This document shows, in pieces, positions 1 through 7,560 of a stretch of 64,000 nucleotides of DNA. The DNA comes from Acinetobacter sp. XH1741 (GTDB lineage Bacteria > Pseudomonadota > Gammaproteobacteria > Pseudomonadales > Moraxellaceae). Both the position numbers and the translations under genes were made by a program. The notes under the pieces are model-generated. The model searched no databases. It was not told the DNA's origin and saw only the letters and a list, made by a program, of their open reading frames with translations. The stretch's first letter is position 1. The number at the start of each line of letters is the position of its first letter. The DNA lies in assembly GCF_041021895.1 (NCBI RefSeq), contig NZ_CP157428.1, positions 2,294,001 through 2,358,000 of the forward strand. Reading direction: 5' to 3'.

Positions 1-591
1 AATTTCTTCAGATGAATCGACTAAAACCACACGAATATCAGTTTCACCTAAAATGCTACGCAGACGCTCAGGCATTTCGGTCACTGTTTCAATCCCAGTC
101 AGGCCGCCACCAGCGACAACTACAGTATTACGAGCTGCATTTGCAGGTTTATTGGCTAGGTTTTTAAGATGCTGGTCTAATTTTTCCGCATCCTCTAATG
201 TACTTACGCTAAAACCATATTCGGTAAGTCCCGGTATAGGTGGCATAAATGTCGTACTTCCAGTTGCCAGAATAAAACGGTCATAGCTTAAAGTCTGTTT
301 ATCGCCCTGAGTTGTGGTAATCACAAGATTTTGGGCAGTAGCATCAATTTCATTTACCCAGCCAGCCACATATTTAACGTCAACTACACTTAATAACTCT
401 GAAATATCAGGGTACATATTTTCAAGTACAGCTTCATAAAGACGAGGACGAATATCTACATTTGGACTAGGGGAAACCATCACTACTTCAATGTTTTGAT
501 CTTGCGATGCTAAGTGAATTGCCCGTTGTGCAGCAAGGGCAGCCCATAAACCAGCAAAGCCAGAACCTGCAATAATAATACGCTTACTCAT
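1..591 (-). CDS. NAD(P)/FAD-dependent oxidoreductase, partial (N-terminal part)
   Basis: The start codon is at 591 and the gene runs off the left edge, so only about 197 residues are visible. The protein opens with IIIAGSGFAGLW, the GxGxxG FAD-binding loop. An LATGS motif and a second dinucleotide loop, VVVAGGGLTGIE at about residues 155-167, follow in the order usual for NDH-2-like or pyridine nucleotide-disulphide oxidoreductases. A good ribosome site (AAAGGAT) precedes the ATG. The Rrf2 regulator lies just upstream on the same strand, and a long inverted repeat fills the space between them. The family assignment is solid. The electron acceptor cannot be told from this fragment. Confidence 0.85.
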   Translation of the reverse strand, partial: MSKRIIIAGSGFAGLWAALAAQRAIHLASQDQNIEVVMVSPSPNVDIRPRLYEAVLENMYPDISELLSVVDVKYVAGWVNEIDATAQNLVITTTQGDKQTLSYDRFILATGSTTFMPPIPGLTEYGFSVSTLEDAEKLDQHLKNLANKPANAARNTVVVAGGGLTGIETVTEMPERLRSILGETDIRVVLVDSSEEI

Positions 592-611
592 TTGATTATC
601 CTTTTGATAAG

Positions 612-682
612 TTTTCGGACAACATATTCCAGCTCATCACAAAATTTTGGGTGAGCGAATCCATTCTCTGATTGTCCGAAAA
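612..682. repeat. Long imperfect inverted repeat in the leader of the oxidoreductase gene
   Basis: TTTTCGGACAA (612-622) pairs perfectly with TTGTCCGAAAA (672-682). Inside these arms, GCTCA and TGAGC can pair further. The element ends about 20 bases before the oxidoreductase start, so in the transcript it would be a long leader hairpin. It could also be a small repeat element. No T-run on the minus strand follows it, so a simple terminator is unlikely. Confidence 0.5.
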
Positions 683-747
683 AATCTGAGAAGGCGTTTA
701 AAAAGGATGAGGGGAGTTTACTTTAGGGGTGAGGCCCTATCAGTTTA

Positions 748-1296
748 TTAGTCGGGCGTATCCCGTGATATTTTACTTTTTCGCATTTTTGCTGTTCTTC
801 CTTCAATGCGTTCACTGATCCAACCATTTACATCACTAAAAAACACATCGGGAGCATAACGGCCAAAACGGTCTGCAATATCGCCAAGTGTATGAGTACC
901 TAAAGCATCTCGCATGGCTTTTTCAGCCTGTAGCATGACCGCATGTACTGCGCACACACCACTGGTTGCCCAATCGGGAGGGGCATTGTTAAAGACTGCA
1001 CATTTACCACGAACTTCTTGGCACTCAAAAAGCGGTTTTTCACCCTCAATTGCATTCACAATATCCAAAAAACTGATTTCGTGAGCAGATTGAGCCAGTA
1101 AATAGCCGCCTCGAACACCTTCTTGTGCTACAACAAGTCCAGCCTTTTCAAGTTTAGGAAAAATCTTGGCCATAAAACTCGGAGATACTCCTTGTAATTC
1201 GGCAAGATCTTTACTACTCAAAGGTTTATCTTCATTGTTCACAAGAAAAAGAAGACAGTGAATCGCATACTCGACGCTACTAGTGATATAAGCCAT
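748..1296 (-). CDS. Rrf2 family transcriptional regulator
   Basis: A 182-residue protein with the typical Rrf2 opening (SVEYAIHCLLFLV) and winged helix (SSKDLAELQGVSPSFMAKIF, then GLVVAQEGVRGGYLLA). Three cysteines in the middle (FECQ, GKCAVF, GVCAVH) match the Cys arrangement with which IscR/NsrR/RsrR-type members bind an Fe-S cluster, so redox or nitric-oxide sensing is plausible. It lies upstream of, and is co-directional with, an FAD oxidoreductase, its likely target. Two inverted repeats immediately upstream suggest autoregulation. The C-terminal tail after residue 150 (RIEGRTAKMRKSK) is basic and longer than in many family members. No strong ribosome site is visible at this ATG. Confidence 0.9.
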   Translation of the reverse strand: MAYITSSVEYAIHCLLFLVNNEDKPLSSKDLAELQGVSPSFMAKIFPKLEKAGLVVAQEGVRGGYLLAQSAHEISFLDIVNAIEGEKPLFECQEVRGKCAVFNNAPPDWATSGVCAVHAVMLQAEKAMRDALGTHTLGDIADRFGRYAPDVFFSDVNGWISERIEGRTAKMRKSKISRDTPD

Positions 1297-1320
1297 TTAA
1301 TTTCATAATTGATCAATTAC

Positions 1321-1391
1321 AAACACAGACTAATGCAGTCTGTGTTTTAAGTCAACAATAAAACTAAGACAAATTTAGTCTTAGTTTTATT
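1321..1391 (-). promoter_or_regulatory. Twin operator and promoter of the Rrf2 gene
   Basis: There are two perfect dyads with the same geometry. In 1321-1347, AAACACAGAC and its complement are separated by 7 bases. In 1357-1391, AATAAAACTAAGAC and its complement are also separated by 7 bases. Both share the core GAC-N7-GTC, and their centres are 40 bp apart, close to four helical turns. On the minus strand a TTGACT -35 box lies at 1350-1355 between the dyads, and the first dyad would cover the -10 region. Repression by the adjacent Rrf2 protein is inferred. Confidence 0.65.
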
Positions 1392-1495
1392 TGAAAGTAT
1401 TATAAAGAGGAGGAGTAGGTGGTATGTATCTGATTTTAAATACCTTTAAAGTAAAATTGAACGATATAAATAATTTAAAAAAATTATCGAAAAAC

Positions 1496-2515
1496 TTACG
1501 AACGCCACCAATAATTTTTGACATTTGGGTTATTTAGATCTAAAACTTCACCCATCTGGGGCGTGCTAATCGCTAACTTATGTTCATGTGCCAAACCGAC
1601 AATACGTTCAAATGGGTCATCCCAAGCATGGAGCGCCAAGTCAAAAGTACCATTGTGCACAGGCAACAAATGACGTCCTTTTAAATCGATATGTGCTTGT
1701 AAAGTTTGCTCTGGTTGCATGTGAACATCGGGCCATTCAGGGTCATAAGCGCCAGTTTCTAACATGGTCAAATCAAAGGGGCCATAGCGGTGTCCAATCT
1801 CTTTAAACCCGTCAAAATAGCCAGTGTCACCGCTAAAAAATACACGTAAGTCATTATCAATAATTACCCACGAAGCCCAAAGGGTTGCATTGCTATCGCT
1901 CATACCGCGGCCTGAAAAGTGATGGGCAGGGGTAGCAACCAGTTCAAGCCCCTCTACATGGGTGGTATCCCACCAGTCGAGTTGTTGAATTTTTTCTGCT
2001 GGAATTCCCCATTTAATAAGGGTGTCACCCACACCAAGCGGCGTTAAGAAATGCTCAACTTTATCGTTAAGTTGCATGACTGCATGGTAGTCGAGGTGGT
2101 CGTAGTGATTATGCGACAAAATCACACCTTTAATCGGTGGTAAGTCAGCAATACTAATTGGTGGTTGGTGAAAACGTTTTGGGCCAATCCACTGAAAAGG
2201 TGAAGCACGCTCTGAAAAAACGGGGTCGGTTAACCAAAATTCATTACGCAGTTTTAACAAAATGGTTGAATGCCCTAAACGAAATAAAGAGCGATCAGGT
2301 GCACTTAAAAGTTGTTCTTTTGACAAACTTAAAACTGGAATCTCTTTATTAGGTACGGTGTCTTTTGGCTTGTTAAATAGAAACTTCCACATAAGTTGAA
2401 GCGTTTTGCCAAAAGAAGGCTTGTGTTGATTCGGACGCGTATTTCTAAATTTGCCATTATGCTGTTGTGATGGCATTAAGGGAGAAGGAAACTCTGTAGT
2501 GTTTGAAATAGTCAT
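1496..2515 (-). CDS. MBL-fold metallo-hydrolase (RomA/NAPE-PLD-like)
   Basis: A 339-residue metallo-beta-lactamase-fold protein. The zinc motif HNHYDHLD sits around residue 135, followed by PAHHFSGRG, FFSGDTGYF with its bridging Asp, and VHNGTFDLALHAWDDP near the C terminus. This set of motifs is typical of the UlaG/NAPE-PLD-like group often annotated as RomA. There is no classical signal peptide, but a basic, hydrophobic stretch around residues 35-50 (TLQLMWKFLF) could associate with the membrane. The TetR gene lies upstream on the same strand, and the gap carries a copy of the operator also found before tetR, so the two are probably co-regulated. The substrate is unknown. Confidence 0.88.
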   Translation of the reverse strand: MTISNTTEFPSPLMPSQQHNGKFRNTRPNQHKPSFGKTLQLMWKFLFNKPKDTVPNKEIPVLSLSKEQLLSAPDRSLFRLGHSTILLKLRNEFWLTDPVFSERASPFQWIGPKRFHQPPISIADLPPIKGVILSHNHYDHLDYHAVMQLNDKVEHFLTPLGVGDTLIKWGIPAEKIQQLDWWDTTHVEGLELVATPAHHFSGRGMSDSNATLWASWVIIDNDLRVFFSGDTGYFDGFKEIGHRYGPFDLTMLETGAYDPEWPDVHMQPEQTLQAHIDLKGRHLLPVHNGTFDLALHAWDDPFERIVGLAHEHKLAISTPQMGEVLDLNNPNVKNYWWRS

Positions 2516-2593
2516 CTTGTTTTTCCTTTATTGGAACAAACCTATATGTGCAAATAAGAACTTGGGCTAAGTACTTATTTTAATTTAGTTAAA

Positions 2594-2607
2594 TGAGTAT
2601 TTACTCA
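2594..2607. promoter_or_regulatory. TetR operator copy upstream of the MBL-fold gene
   Basis: TGAGT-N4-ACTCA, with the same spacing and arms as the site upstream of the TetR gene at 3242-3259 and the site beside the TetR pseudogene at 6576-6589. Its position between tetR and the hydrolase suggests that the TetR protein represses the hydrolase. The link is inferred from the matching motif. Confidence 0.6.
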
Positions 2608-2657
2608 CTCATTAATTGATTTAAAAATAAAGACGCCATGCATCCTTATTCTTTTAT

Positions 2658-3227
2658 CTATATTGAAACAGCATGCCAAAACGCTTCAAAGCCAGATTCG
2701 CGATAACGCTCGGCTTGAGAAGGGGCTTGGGCAATAAAATTAAGTGTAACTTCGGCAATCGCACCTAAAATTGAAGCAATAAATAACGGCGGGTAATCAC
2801 GTAGTTTTCCATCGTTAATACGTTCTTGAATGTTTTGGGTGAGATCACAAAAGGTTTGCATGCCAATTTGTTTGCTTTGCTCAGTAATTTGTTCCGAGGT
2901 TGAAAGCTGCGCCATCACTTTACGCTTAAGGGGAGCTTCTAAACTCCAGTCCAAATAGCTTTGCCAGATATGTGACATTTGCGTTTGTAAGTCAGAATCA
3001 GCAGGGTAACTAAGCATCATGACCTGACGCAGTTCGGCCTTGAGTGAAAGATATAACTGGTTGAGTAGTTCTTCTTTATTACTAAAATAGGTAAATAAAG
3101 TACCTTCTGCCACGCCAGCAACTTTAGCAATTTTTGAGGTAGACGCACGTTCGCCAAGCTCAGCTAATGTTTCAATAGCAGCACTTAAAATTGCATTACG
3201 TTTATCTTCACTGCGAGGACGAGCCAT
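2658..3227 (-). CDS. TetR/AcrR family regulator
   Basis: About 189 residues from the ATG that encodes MARPRSEDKRN; a TTG two codons upstream was not chosen. The N-terminal helix-turn-helix (TSKIAKVAGVAEGTLFTYFSNKEELL) is the canonical TetR DNA-binding domain. The rest is an all-helical ligand-binding domain with no recognisable specificity. The MBL-fold hydrolase follows on the same strand. A perfect dyad lies immediately upstream and recurs before the hydrolase, which supports autoregulation and control of that gene. The 5' half of this gene is duplicated 3.3 kb away as a pseudogene. Confidence 0.9.
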   Translation of the reverse strand: MARPRSEDKRNAILSAAIETLAELGERASTSKIAKVAGVAEGTLFTYFSNKEELLNQLYLSLKAELRQVMMLSYPADSDLQTQMSHIWQSYLDWSLEAPLKRKVMAQLSTSEQITEQSKQIGMQTFCDLTQNIQERINDGKLRDYPPLFIASILGAIAEVTLNFIAQAPSQAERYRESGFEAFWHAVSI

Positions 3228-3241
3228 ATACAAATAGTTTA

Positions 3242-3259
3242 ATTGAGTGATTACTCAAT
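3242..3259. promoter_or_regulatory. TetR operator upstream of its own gene
   Basis: ATTGAGT-N4-ACTCAAT, a perfect 7-bp dyad about 15 bases upstream of the chosen TetR start codon. The core TGAGT-N4-ACTCA recurs at 2594-2607 and 6576-6589. Confidence 0.6.
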
Positions 3260-3390
3260 CATACATAAAAATTTGAGAAGTGCAAGTAAAGAAAAATTAG
3301 GAGGGTACAATGTTAGAAACTTTTCTTTCAATATAGCTGGAAGTGTAAAAACAGCTCCTTTTTTGCTGAATAACCAAGGAGATGCGATAT

Positions 3391-3648
3391 TCACTTAATT
3401 TTATTCAACTCCTCAAATAATTTATATTGTTCTTCAAATATATTTTTATGACCCTCAACTGTTTGTAAATACTTAACACATTCAGGGCACTGGTCTAAAA
3501 TTAGTGACTGTTCAAGCCTTGCTATAATCTCTTTATTGAGGGAACGGTCATTCTTTTTAGCATTACTTTTAAGCTTATCCCGCAGTTCATTAGATAAACG
3601 TAAACTATATTGCGTAAATATAGGTTCACTATCATTGATGCTTTTCAT
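3391..3648 (-). CDS. Arc-family ribbon-helix-helix protein
   Basis: An 85-residue protein. The segment FTQYSLRLSNELRDKL...NDRSLNKEIIARLEQSL fits the Arc/Mnt ribbon-helix-helix fold: a short beta strand, then two helices with the conserved S-x-N-x-E-I turn. The tail has a C-x2-C pair (DQCPECV) and then a charged, probably coiled segment. Similar proteins are common as phage or mobile-element repressors, and this one lies inside the block flanked by duplicated TetR sequence. No partner toxin or operon neighbour is visible. Confidence 0.75.
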   Translation of the reverse strand: MKSINDSEPIFTQYSLRLSNELRDKLKSNAKKNDRSLNKEIIARLEQSLILDQCPECVKYLQTVEGHKNIFEEQYKLFEELNKIK

Positions 3649-3996
3649 AATTAATCTATTTCCGTAATATTTTATTAGTTTTTAAAATAAGATAACTGAA
3701 TGGTAGGACAATTTTAGTTAAAAAGCAGTATATAATTGTTTTTACTAAATAAGAAATTAATCACATAGTATATTTTTAACTTAAATATTTGAAATTGGAA
3801 TTTGTGGCTATAAACCAGCTTATCACGAATAAAAAAGATTGAAGTGGAGAAAGGATGTAATCATGATCGCATGAGGGTGAGATTATTCTTGCATATCTCA
3901 TCTTAAAATATTGCCCAAACTTAAGCTGCCAATTCAATAAAAATAAATGACAGCATAAATTTGAGCCTACAACTTTTACTCAACTTAATGAGCGTA
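3649..3996. other. Intergenic, no gene recognised
   Basis: AT-rich sequence between the sugar dehydrogenase stop and the Arc-like gene. No open frame with a credible ribosome site, no tRNA and no clear terminator was found on either strand. Confidence 0.5.
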
Positions 3997-5304
3997 TTAT
4001 TGATGGCTTACTCGCCAGATTATATTTCCGACATCATCTGCAACCAATAAAGCCCCTGAGCGATCTTCTGTAAGGCCTACAGGCGCACCGTATAAACTCT
4101 TTTGATCTTGAGAGTAAAAACCACTCACTACAGTTTTAGGAATTCCTGTTGGTTTACCATTTATAAATGGGATAAACACGACGTTGTAACCATTTAAAGG
4201 AGTTCGATTCCAACTACCATGATTACTAACAAAAGCACCTTTTTTAAATTGATCACCAAGATTTGTTTTGTCTGATGCAAACCATAAACCTAACGGCGCA
4301 ACATGAGAGCCTAATGAATAGTCTGGCTTAATTGCTTTTTTAACCAAATCTGGACGTTGTTGTTTTACACGCGTATCAAGGTGCTGACCAAAATAGCTAT
4401 ATGGCCAACCATAGAAACCTTTATCTTGTACAGCAGTTAAGTAGTCAGGAACTAAGCTTCCACCAATTTCATCTCGCTCATTTACGATGGCGAAAAGTTG
4501 ATTGGTTTCAGGTTCTATTTGTAAACCTGTTGGATTTCGTATTCCACTTGCATAGATCCGACTAGCGCCGCTAAGTACATCCACTTCAAGTACAGTTGCT
4601 CGGCGATACTCAACAGCTAAACCTTTTTCACCAATATTACTATTTGAACCTACACCCACATAGAGTTTAGTTCCGTCTTTACTGGCGACTAGAGATTTTG
4701 TCCAATGGTGATTAATCGTGTCTGGTAAATCTGCTAGAACCGTTCCCGTTTCATTAATGGAAGTTGAGCCGTCTACATAATGATATTTAGTAATGTTGTT
4801 TGTATTAGCAACGTATAAAGAGTCACCAATGAGCTGTACACCAAAAGGAGAGTAGAGGTTTTTGAGGAAAACATATCGTTTCCACTCACCAGTTTCAGTC
4901 GGGCGTAGTAGGGTTATTTGGTTGCCCCCTTTTCCACCTTTGCCCGAAAGGCCTTTAACTTTATTTGCGATAAGCTGTTTTGGTGTTGTAGTCGGTGCTT
5001 CACCTGGGCTATTCGCTTCAACCACTAAAACATCGCCATTTGGAAGTGTGTAAAGTTGTCTTGGGTGTAGTAAGTTATCGGCAATTTTTTCAATTTTTAA
5101 TCCTTGAGCCACAACTGGTTTTTGATTTTCTGCCCAACCCACTCCTCGTGGAACTTTCATAGGAGGAACTAAATAATTTTGGGCTTCTGGTAACTCAGGA
5201 TTTGCGCCATACTGTTTATCCAGATCAACAACGTTTTCTTTACTACATCCAAATAGTGCTAAGTTCATTAAAAAAAATAATGTGGTTTTATAGATAGTTT
5301 TCAT
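3997..5304 (-). CDS. PQQ-dependent sugar (sorbosone) dehydrogenase family lipoprotein
   Basis: A 435-residue protein with a lipoprotein signal (MKTIYKTTLFFLMNLALFGC, cysteine at residue 20), so it is probably anchored in the periplasm. The body is a beta-propeller of the GSDH/L-sorbosone dehydrogenase type: repeats such as LPNGDVLVVE, VASKDGTKLYVGVGSNSN, GIRNPTGLQ, HGSWNRTPLNGYNV and GALLVADDVGNIIWRV are characteristic of this family. The reaction expected from the family is oxidation of an aldose or sorbosone with PQQ. The DUF2231 membrane protein is 12 bases upstream on the same strand, a pairing common for these enzymes and possibly an electron-transfer partner. Confidence 0.85.
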   Translation of the reverse strand: MKTIYKTTLFFLMNLALFGCSKENVVDLDKQYGANPELPEAQNYLVPPMKVPRGVGWAENQKPVVAQGLKIEKIADNLLHPRQLYTLPNGDVLVVEANSPGEAPTTTPKQLIANKVKGLSGKGGKGGNQITLLRPTETGEWKRYVFLKNLYSPFGVQLIGDSLYVANTNNITKYHYVDGSTSINETGTVLADLPDTINHHWTKSLVASKDGTKLYVGVGSNSNIGEKGLAVEYRRATVLEVDVLSGASRIYASGIRNPTGLQIEPETNQLFAIVNERDEIGGSLVPDYLTAVQDKGFYGWPYSYFGQHLDTRVKQQRPDLVKKAIKPDYSLGSHVAPLGLWFASDKTNLGDQFKKGAFVSNHGSWNRTPLNGYNVVFIPFINGKPTGIPKTVVSGFYSQDQKSLYGAPVGLTEDRSGALLVADDVGNIIWRVSHQ

Positions 5305-5316
5305 ATTCCCTTCCTA

Positions 5317-5742
5317 TTAATCTTTTACATCATTTCTAGCAGTCGACTCATATATGTAATAAATACAAATTAATAAAACAGTGATGAAAGAAAGAATTAC
5401 GTTAGCAGGAACAATCCCATACGCATCTCGACTATGTATAAAAGCATTAAAGATTCCGCTCACTATGGCAAAACCATAAAGAAAAAAACCAGCTATTTCA
5501 GCTTTCCTAATATTTTGTATTGGTCTAAACCACACATAAAATAAATTAATTAAACGAGGAATAATGGCAAAAATTAGCCCCAGCACAACGAGCCAACTCG
5601 CTGCATTGGCCCATAATATTTCACCTGTATTTTTATAAGTAATATCAAAAATTAAAGCTCCAACAAAAAAACCAAATGGAATAGGATTTAATAATGAATA
5701 AAGGGTGAAAAGCACTCCAGTTCTTGATCTTACTATTTTCAT
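5317..5742 (-). CDS. DUF2231 domain membrane protein
   Basis: A 141-residue protein with four hydrophobic segments (about residues 15-35, 45-65, 85-105 and 112-130), typical of the DUF2231 inner-membrane family. The short charged linkers and the motif LNPIPFGFFVGALIFD fit the family. It is the first gene of a two-gene unit with the sugar dehydrogenase lipoprotein, from which it is separated by 12 bases. An electron-transfer role is often proposed for the pair, but the sequence does not prove it. Confidence 0.75.
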   Translation of the reverse strand: MKIVRSRTGVLFTLYSLLNPIPFGFFVGALIFDITYKNTGEILWANAASWLVVLGLIFAIIPRLINLFYVWFRPIQNIRKAEIAGFFLYGFAIVSGIFNAFIHSRDAYGIVPANVILSFITVLLICIYYIYESTARNDVKD

Positions 5743-6321
5743 AATCCATCCTTTTTTATAAAAAGAGTATTATTTTTATATATTCATATAAATATTTTGG
5801 ATGTTTGTTTTTTGTAATGTTAATTGGGTGAGTTACTTTAGTTTATTATTTTGTTTGGATGTCGGTTTATATAGGAAATAAAGTTTTATATAATATTTTA
5901 TGGTTATAATTTAATGAATTTTTGACTTAAATTTATATTATTGATATATGGATTTAAAAATTTTTCTTTATTTATTATTGATTTAAATATTTTTATTGAT
6001 ATGTTTTATAGAGGGTTAACCCTTTGTAAAAGAAATTTTGATAATTTATGTTTTATACTTTTAGACATATTATACAATAATATTTTAAATGCTTATTAAA
6101 TTACTTCATTTGAAACAAAAAATAATTGTTTTAAAAATATTGTTTCAGGTTTTGTTGTTTTTTATTTCCTTAAATAATTTAAAAATAAAACCCTGTTTTA
6201 ACAGTTTTGTTATATTTGATTCATATCAAGAAGAATTGGAAAATATTTTAGTCAGGATGTGTATATAGCTAATTTAAAAGCAGATATGTCAAAAGAAGAA
6301 GCCTTTATGTTTTTGTGTGTA
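5743..6321. other. Very AT-rich intergenic segment
   Basis: About 580 bases of strongly AT-rich DNA upstream of the DUF2231/dehydrogenase unit, ending where the TetR-like pseudogene begins. Several TATAAT-like stretches occur, but I could not pick a promoter with confidence. A short plus-strand open frame starts near 6286 (MSKEEAFMF) but runs directly into the duplicated sequence and stops, so it looks like a junction artefact. Confidence 0.45.
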
Positions 6322-6559
6322 GATCAGAATCAGCAGGGTAACCCAGCATCATGACTTGACGCAGTTCGGGCTTGAGTGAAAGATATAACTGATTAAGCAA
6401 TTTTTCTTTATTACTAAAATAGGTAAATAAAGTACCTTTTGCCACGCCAGTAACTTTAGCAATTTTTGAGGTAGACGCACGTTCACCAAGCTCAGCTAAT
6501 GTTTCAATAGCTGAGCTTAAAATTGCATTCTATTTATCTTCACTACGAGGACGAGCCAT
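6322..6559 (-). pseudogene. Truncated, stop-containing copy of the TetR gene
   Basis: This segment matches the first half of the TetR gene at 2658-3227 almost base for base, in the same orientation. It begins with the same MARPRSEDK codons from 6559, but codon 10 is TAG (6530-6532) where the intact gene has CGT. Homology ends near 6322, so the ligand-binding half is absent. The upstream flank, including the operator and the following bases to about 6620, is duplicated too. It is a dead fragment left by a duplication or an insertion event. Confidence 0.85.
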
Positions 6560-6575
6560 ATACAAATATTTTAAA

Positions 6576-6589
6576 TGAGTGATTACTCA
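6576..6589. promoter_or_regulatory. Retained TetR operator copy beside the pseudogene
   Basis: TGAGT-N4-ACTCA, identical in core to the sites at 2594-2607 and 3242-3259. It may still bind the intact TetR protein although the adjoining gene copy is dead. Confidence 0.5.
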
Positions 6590-6620
6590 GTCATACATAA
6601 AAATATAAGAAGTACAAGTG

Positions 6621-6647
6621 AAAAAAAGCCCTCAAAGAAGGGCTTTA
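6621..6647 (-). terminator. Rho-independent terminator of the PAAR effector operon
   Basis: An 8-bp perfect stem (AAAGCCCT with AGGGCTTT, 6625-6632 and 6639-6646), a 6-base loop and a T-run on the minus strand, just downstream of the last lipoprotein gene. Confidence 0.8.
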
Positions 6648-6675
6648 GGATTGAGTAATACGACTGAGTAAGAGC

Positions 6676-7104
6676 TTACTCAGGATCTAAGTAAACTTTA
6701 CCTAGATCAATTTTTTTATAATTTTCAAAATTAGCTTTTTCTTCTGGAACTTGTTCATTAAACTTTTCTGAGTAATCTAATGTTTTATTTTGATAATTTT
6801 TAAAGCTAATATAAATTAATGGTGGAAGATTTTTATAATCCTCCAAACTAGGTTCAATGAAAAAGTATTCTTTTGTTAGTGGTTTAATAGTAAAACTACC
6901 ATCGTTACTTACTTTTATTGTTGCTGATTTCTCATCTGGTAAATAGAAACCAATATATCCATTTACATTGTGTAGAGGCTTTTTAGTTTTACTGTCATAA
7001 AGATATCCAGTTGCTTCAGGAGTTAAATATAATATTTTTTTTGTACAGCCCGAAGCAATTGAACACGAGAGTATAAGGAAAAAGAATATTAAATATTTTT
7101 TCAT
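6676..7104 (-). CDS. Lipoprotein, probable immunity protein (second copy)
   Basis: A 142-residue protein with a lipoprotein signal ending IASGC near residue 20. It is a clear paralogue of the product of the next gene upstream (7129-7560): both contain LYxTPEx(T)GYxYDSKTxKPL, a central FTI-rich stretch and the identical C-terminal ending YKKIDLGKVYLDPE. It lies third in a unit with the PAAR-metallopeptidase protein. A periplasm-facing lipoprotein next to an effector is the usual form of a type VI immunity protein against a periplasmic toxin. That role is inferred, and no named family was recognised. Confidence 0.7.
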   Translation of the reverse strand: MKKYLIFFFLILSCSIASGCTKKILYLTPEATGYLYDSKTKKPLHNVNGYIGFYLPDEKSATIKVSNDGSFTIKPLTKEYFFIEPSLEDYKNLPPLIYISFKNYQNKTLDYSEKFNEQVPEEKANFENYKKIDLGKVYLDPE

Positions 7105-7128
7105 TTTTTAGAAATCCCTAAAATATGC

Positions 7129-7560
7129 TTACTCAGGATCTAAGTAAACTTTACCTAGGTCAATTTTTTTATAATGACTAAAACTAGATATATCTTCTGG
7201 AACTTGTTGGTTATATGTCTCTGAATAATCAATAATTTTAGGCTGATAATTCTTAAAACTTATAAAAATTTCTGAAGGAAAGTTTGTGTATTGCTTGACA
7301 TCAGGTTTTATAAAGTAATACGTTGCTGTAACAGCAGGAATGGTAAAGCTACCATCTGACTTCAAATTAATTTTGGCATTATCACTATCAGTTCGACCAT
7401 TAAAACCCATATCTCCATTTTGATTACTTAATGGTTTATGAGTTTTACTGTCATAAATATAACCAGTTACTTCTGGAGTAAAATATAAAGTATTTTTAGT
7501 ACAAGCTGGTAAAGCTAGTAAAGATAAAAGGATATAGATAAACAAAATATATTTTTTCAT
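7129..7560 (-). CDS. Lipoprotein, probable immunity protein (first copy)
   Basis: A 143-residue protein with a lipoprotein signal (lipobox LPAC, cysteine near residue 20). Its ATG overlaps the stop of the PAAR-metallopeptidase gene by four bases (ATGA at 7557-7560), so translation is coupled. It is paralogous to the following gene. The small all-beta-looking body resembles transthyretin or carboxypeptidase-regulatory modules (GYIYDSKTHKPLSNQNG). Coupled expression with a toxin-like gene supports an immunity role. Confidence 0.72.
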   Translation of the reverse strand: MKKYILFIYILLSLLALPACTKNTLYFTPEVTGYIYDSKTHKPLSNQNGDMGFNGRTDSDNAKINLKSDGSFTIPAVTATYYFIKPDVKQYTNFPSEIFISFKNYQPKIIDYSETYNQQVPEDISSFSHYKKIDLGKVYLDPE

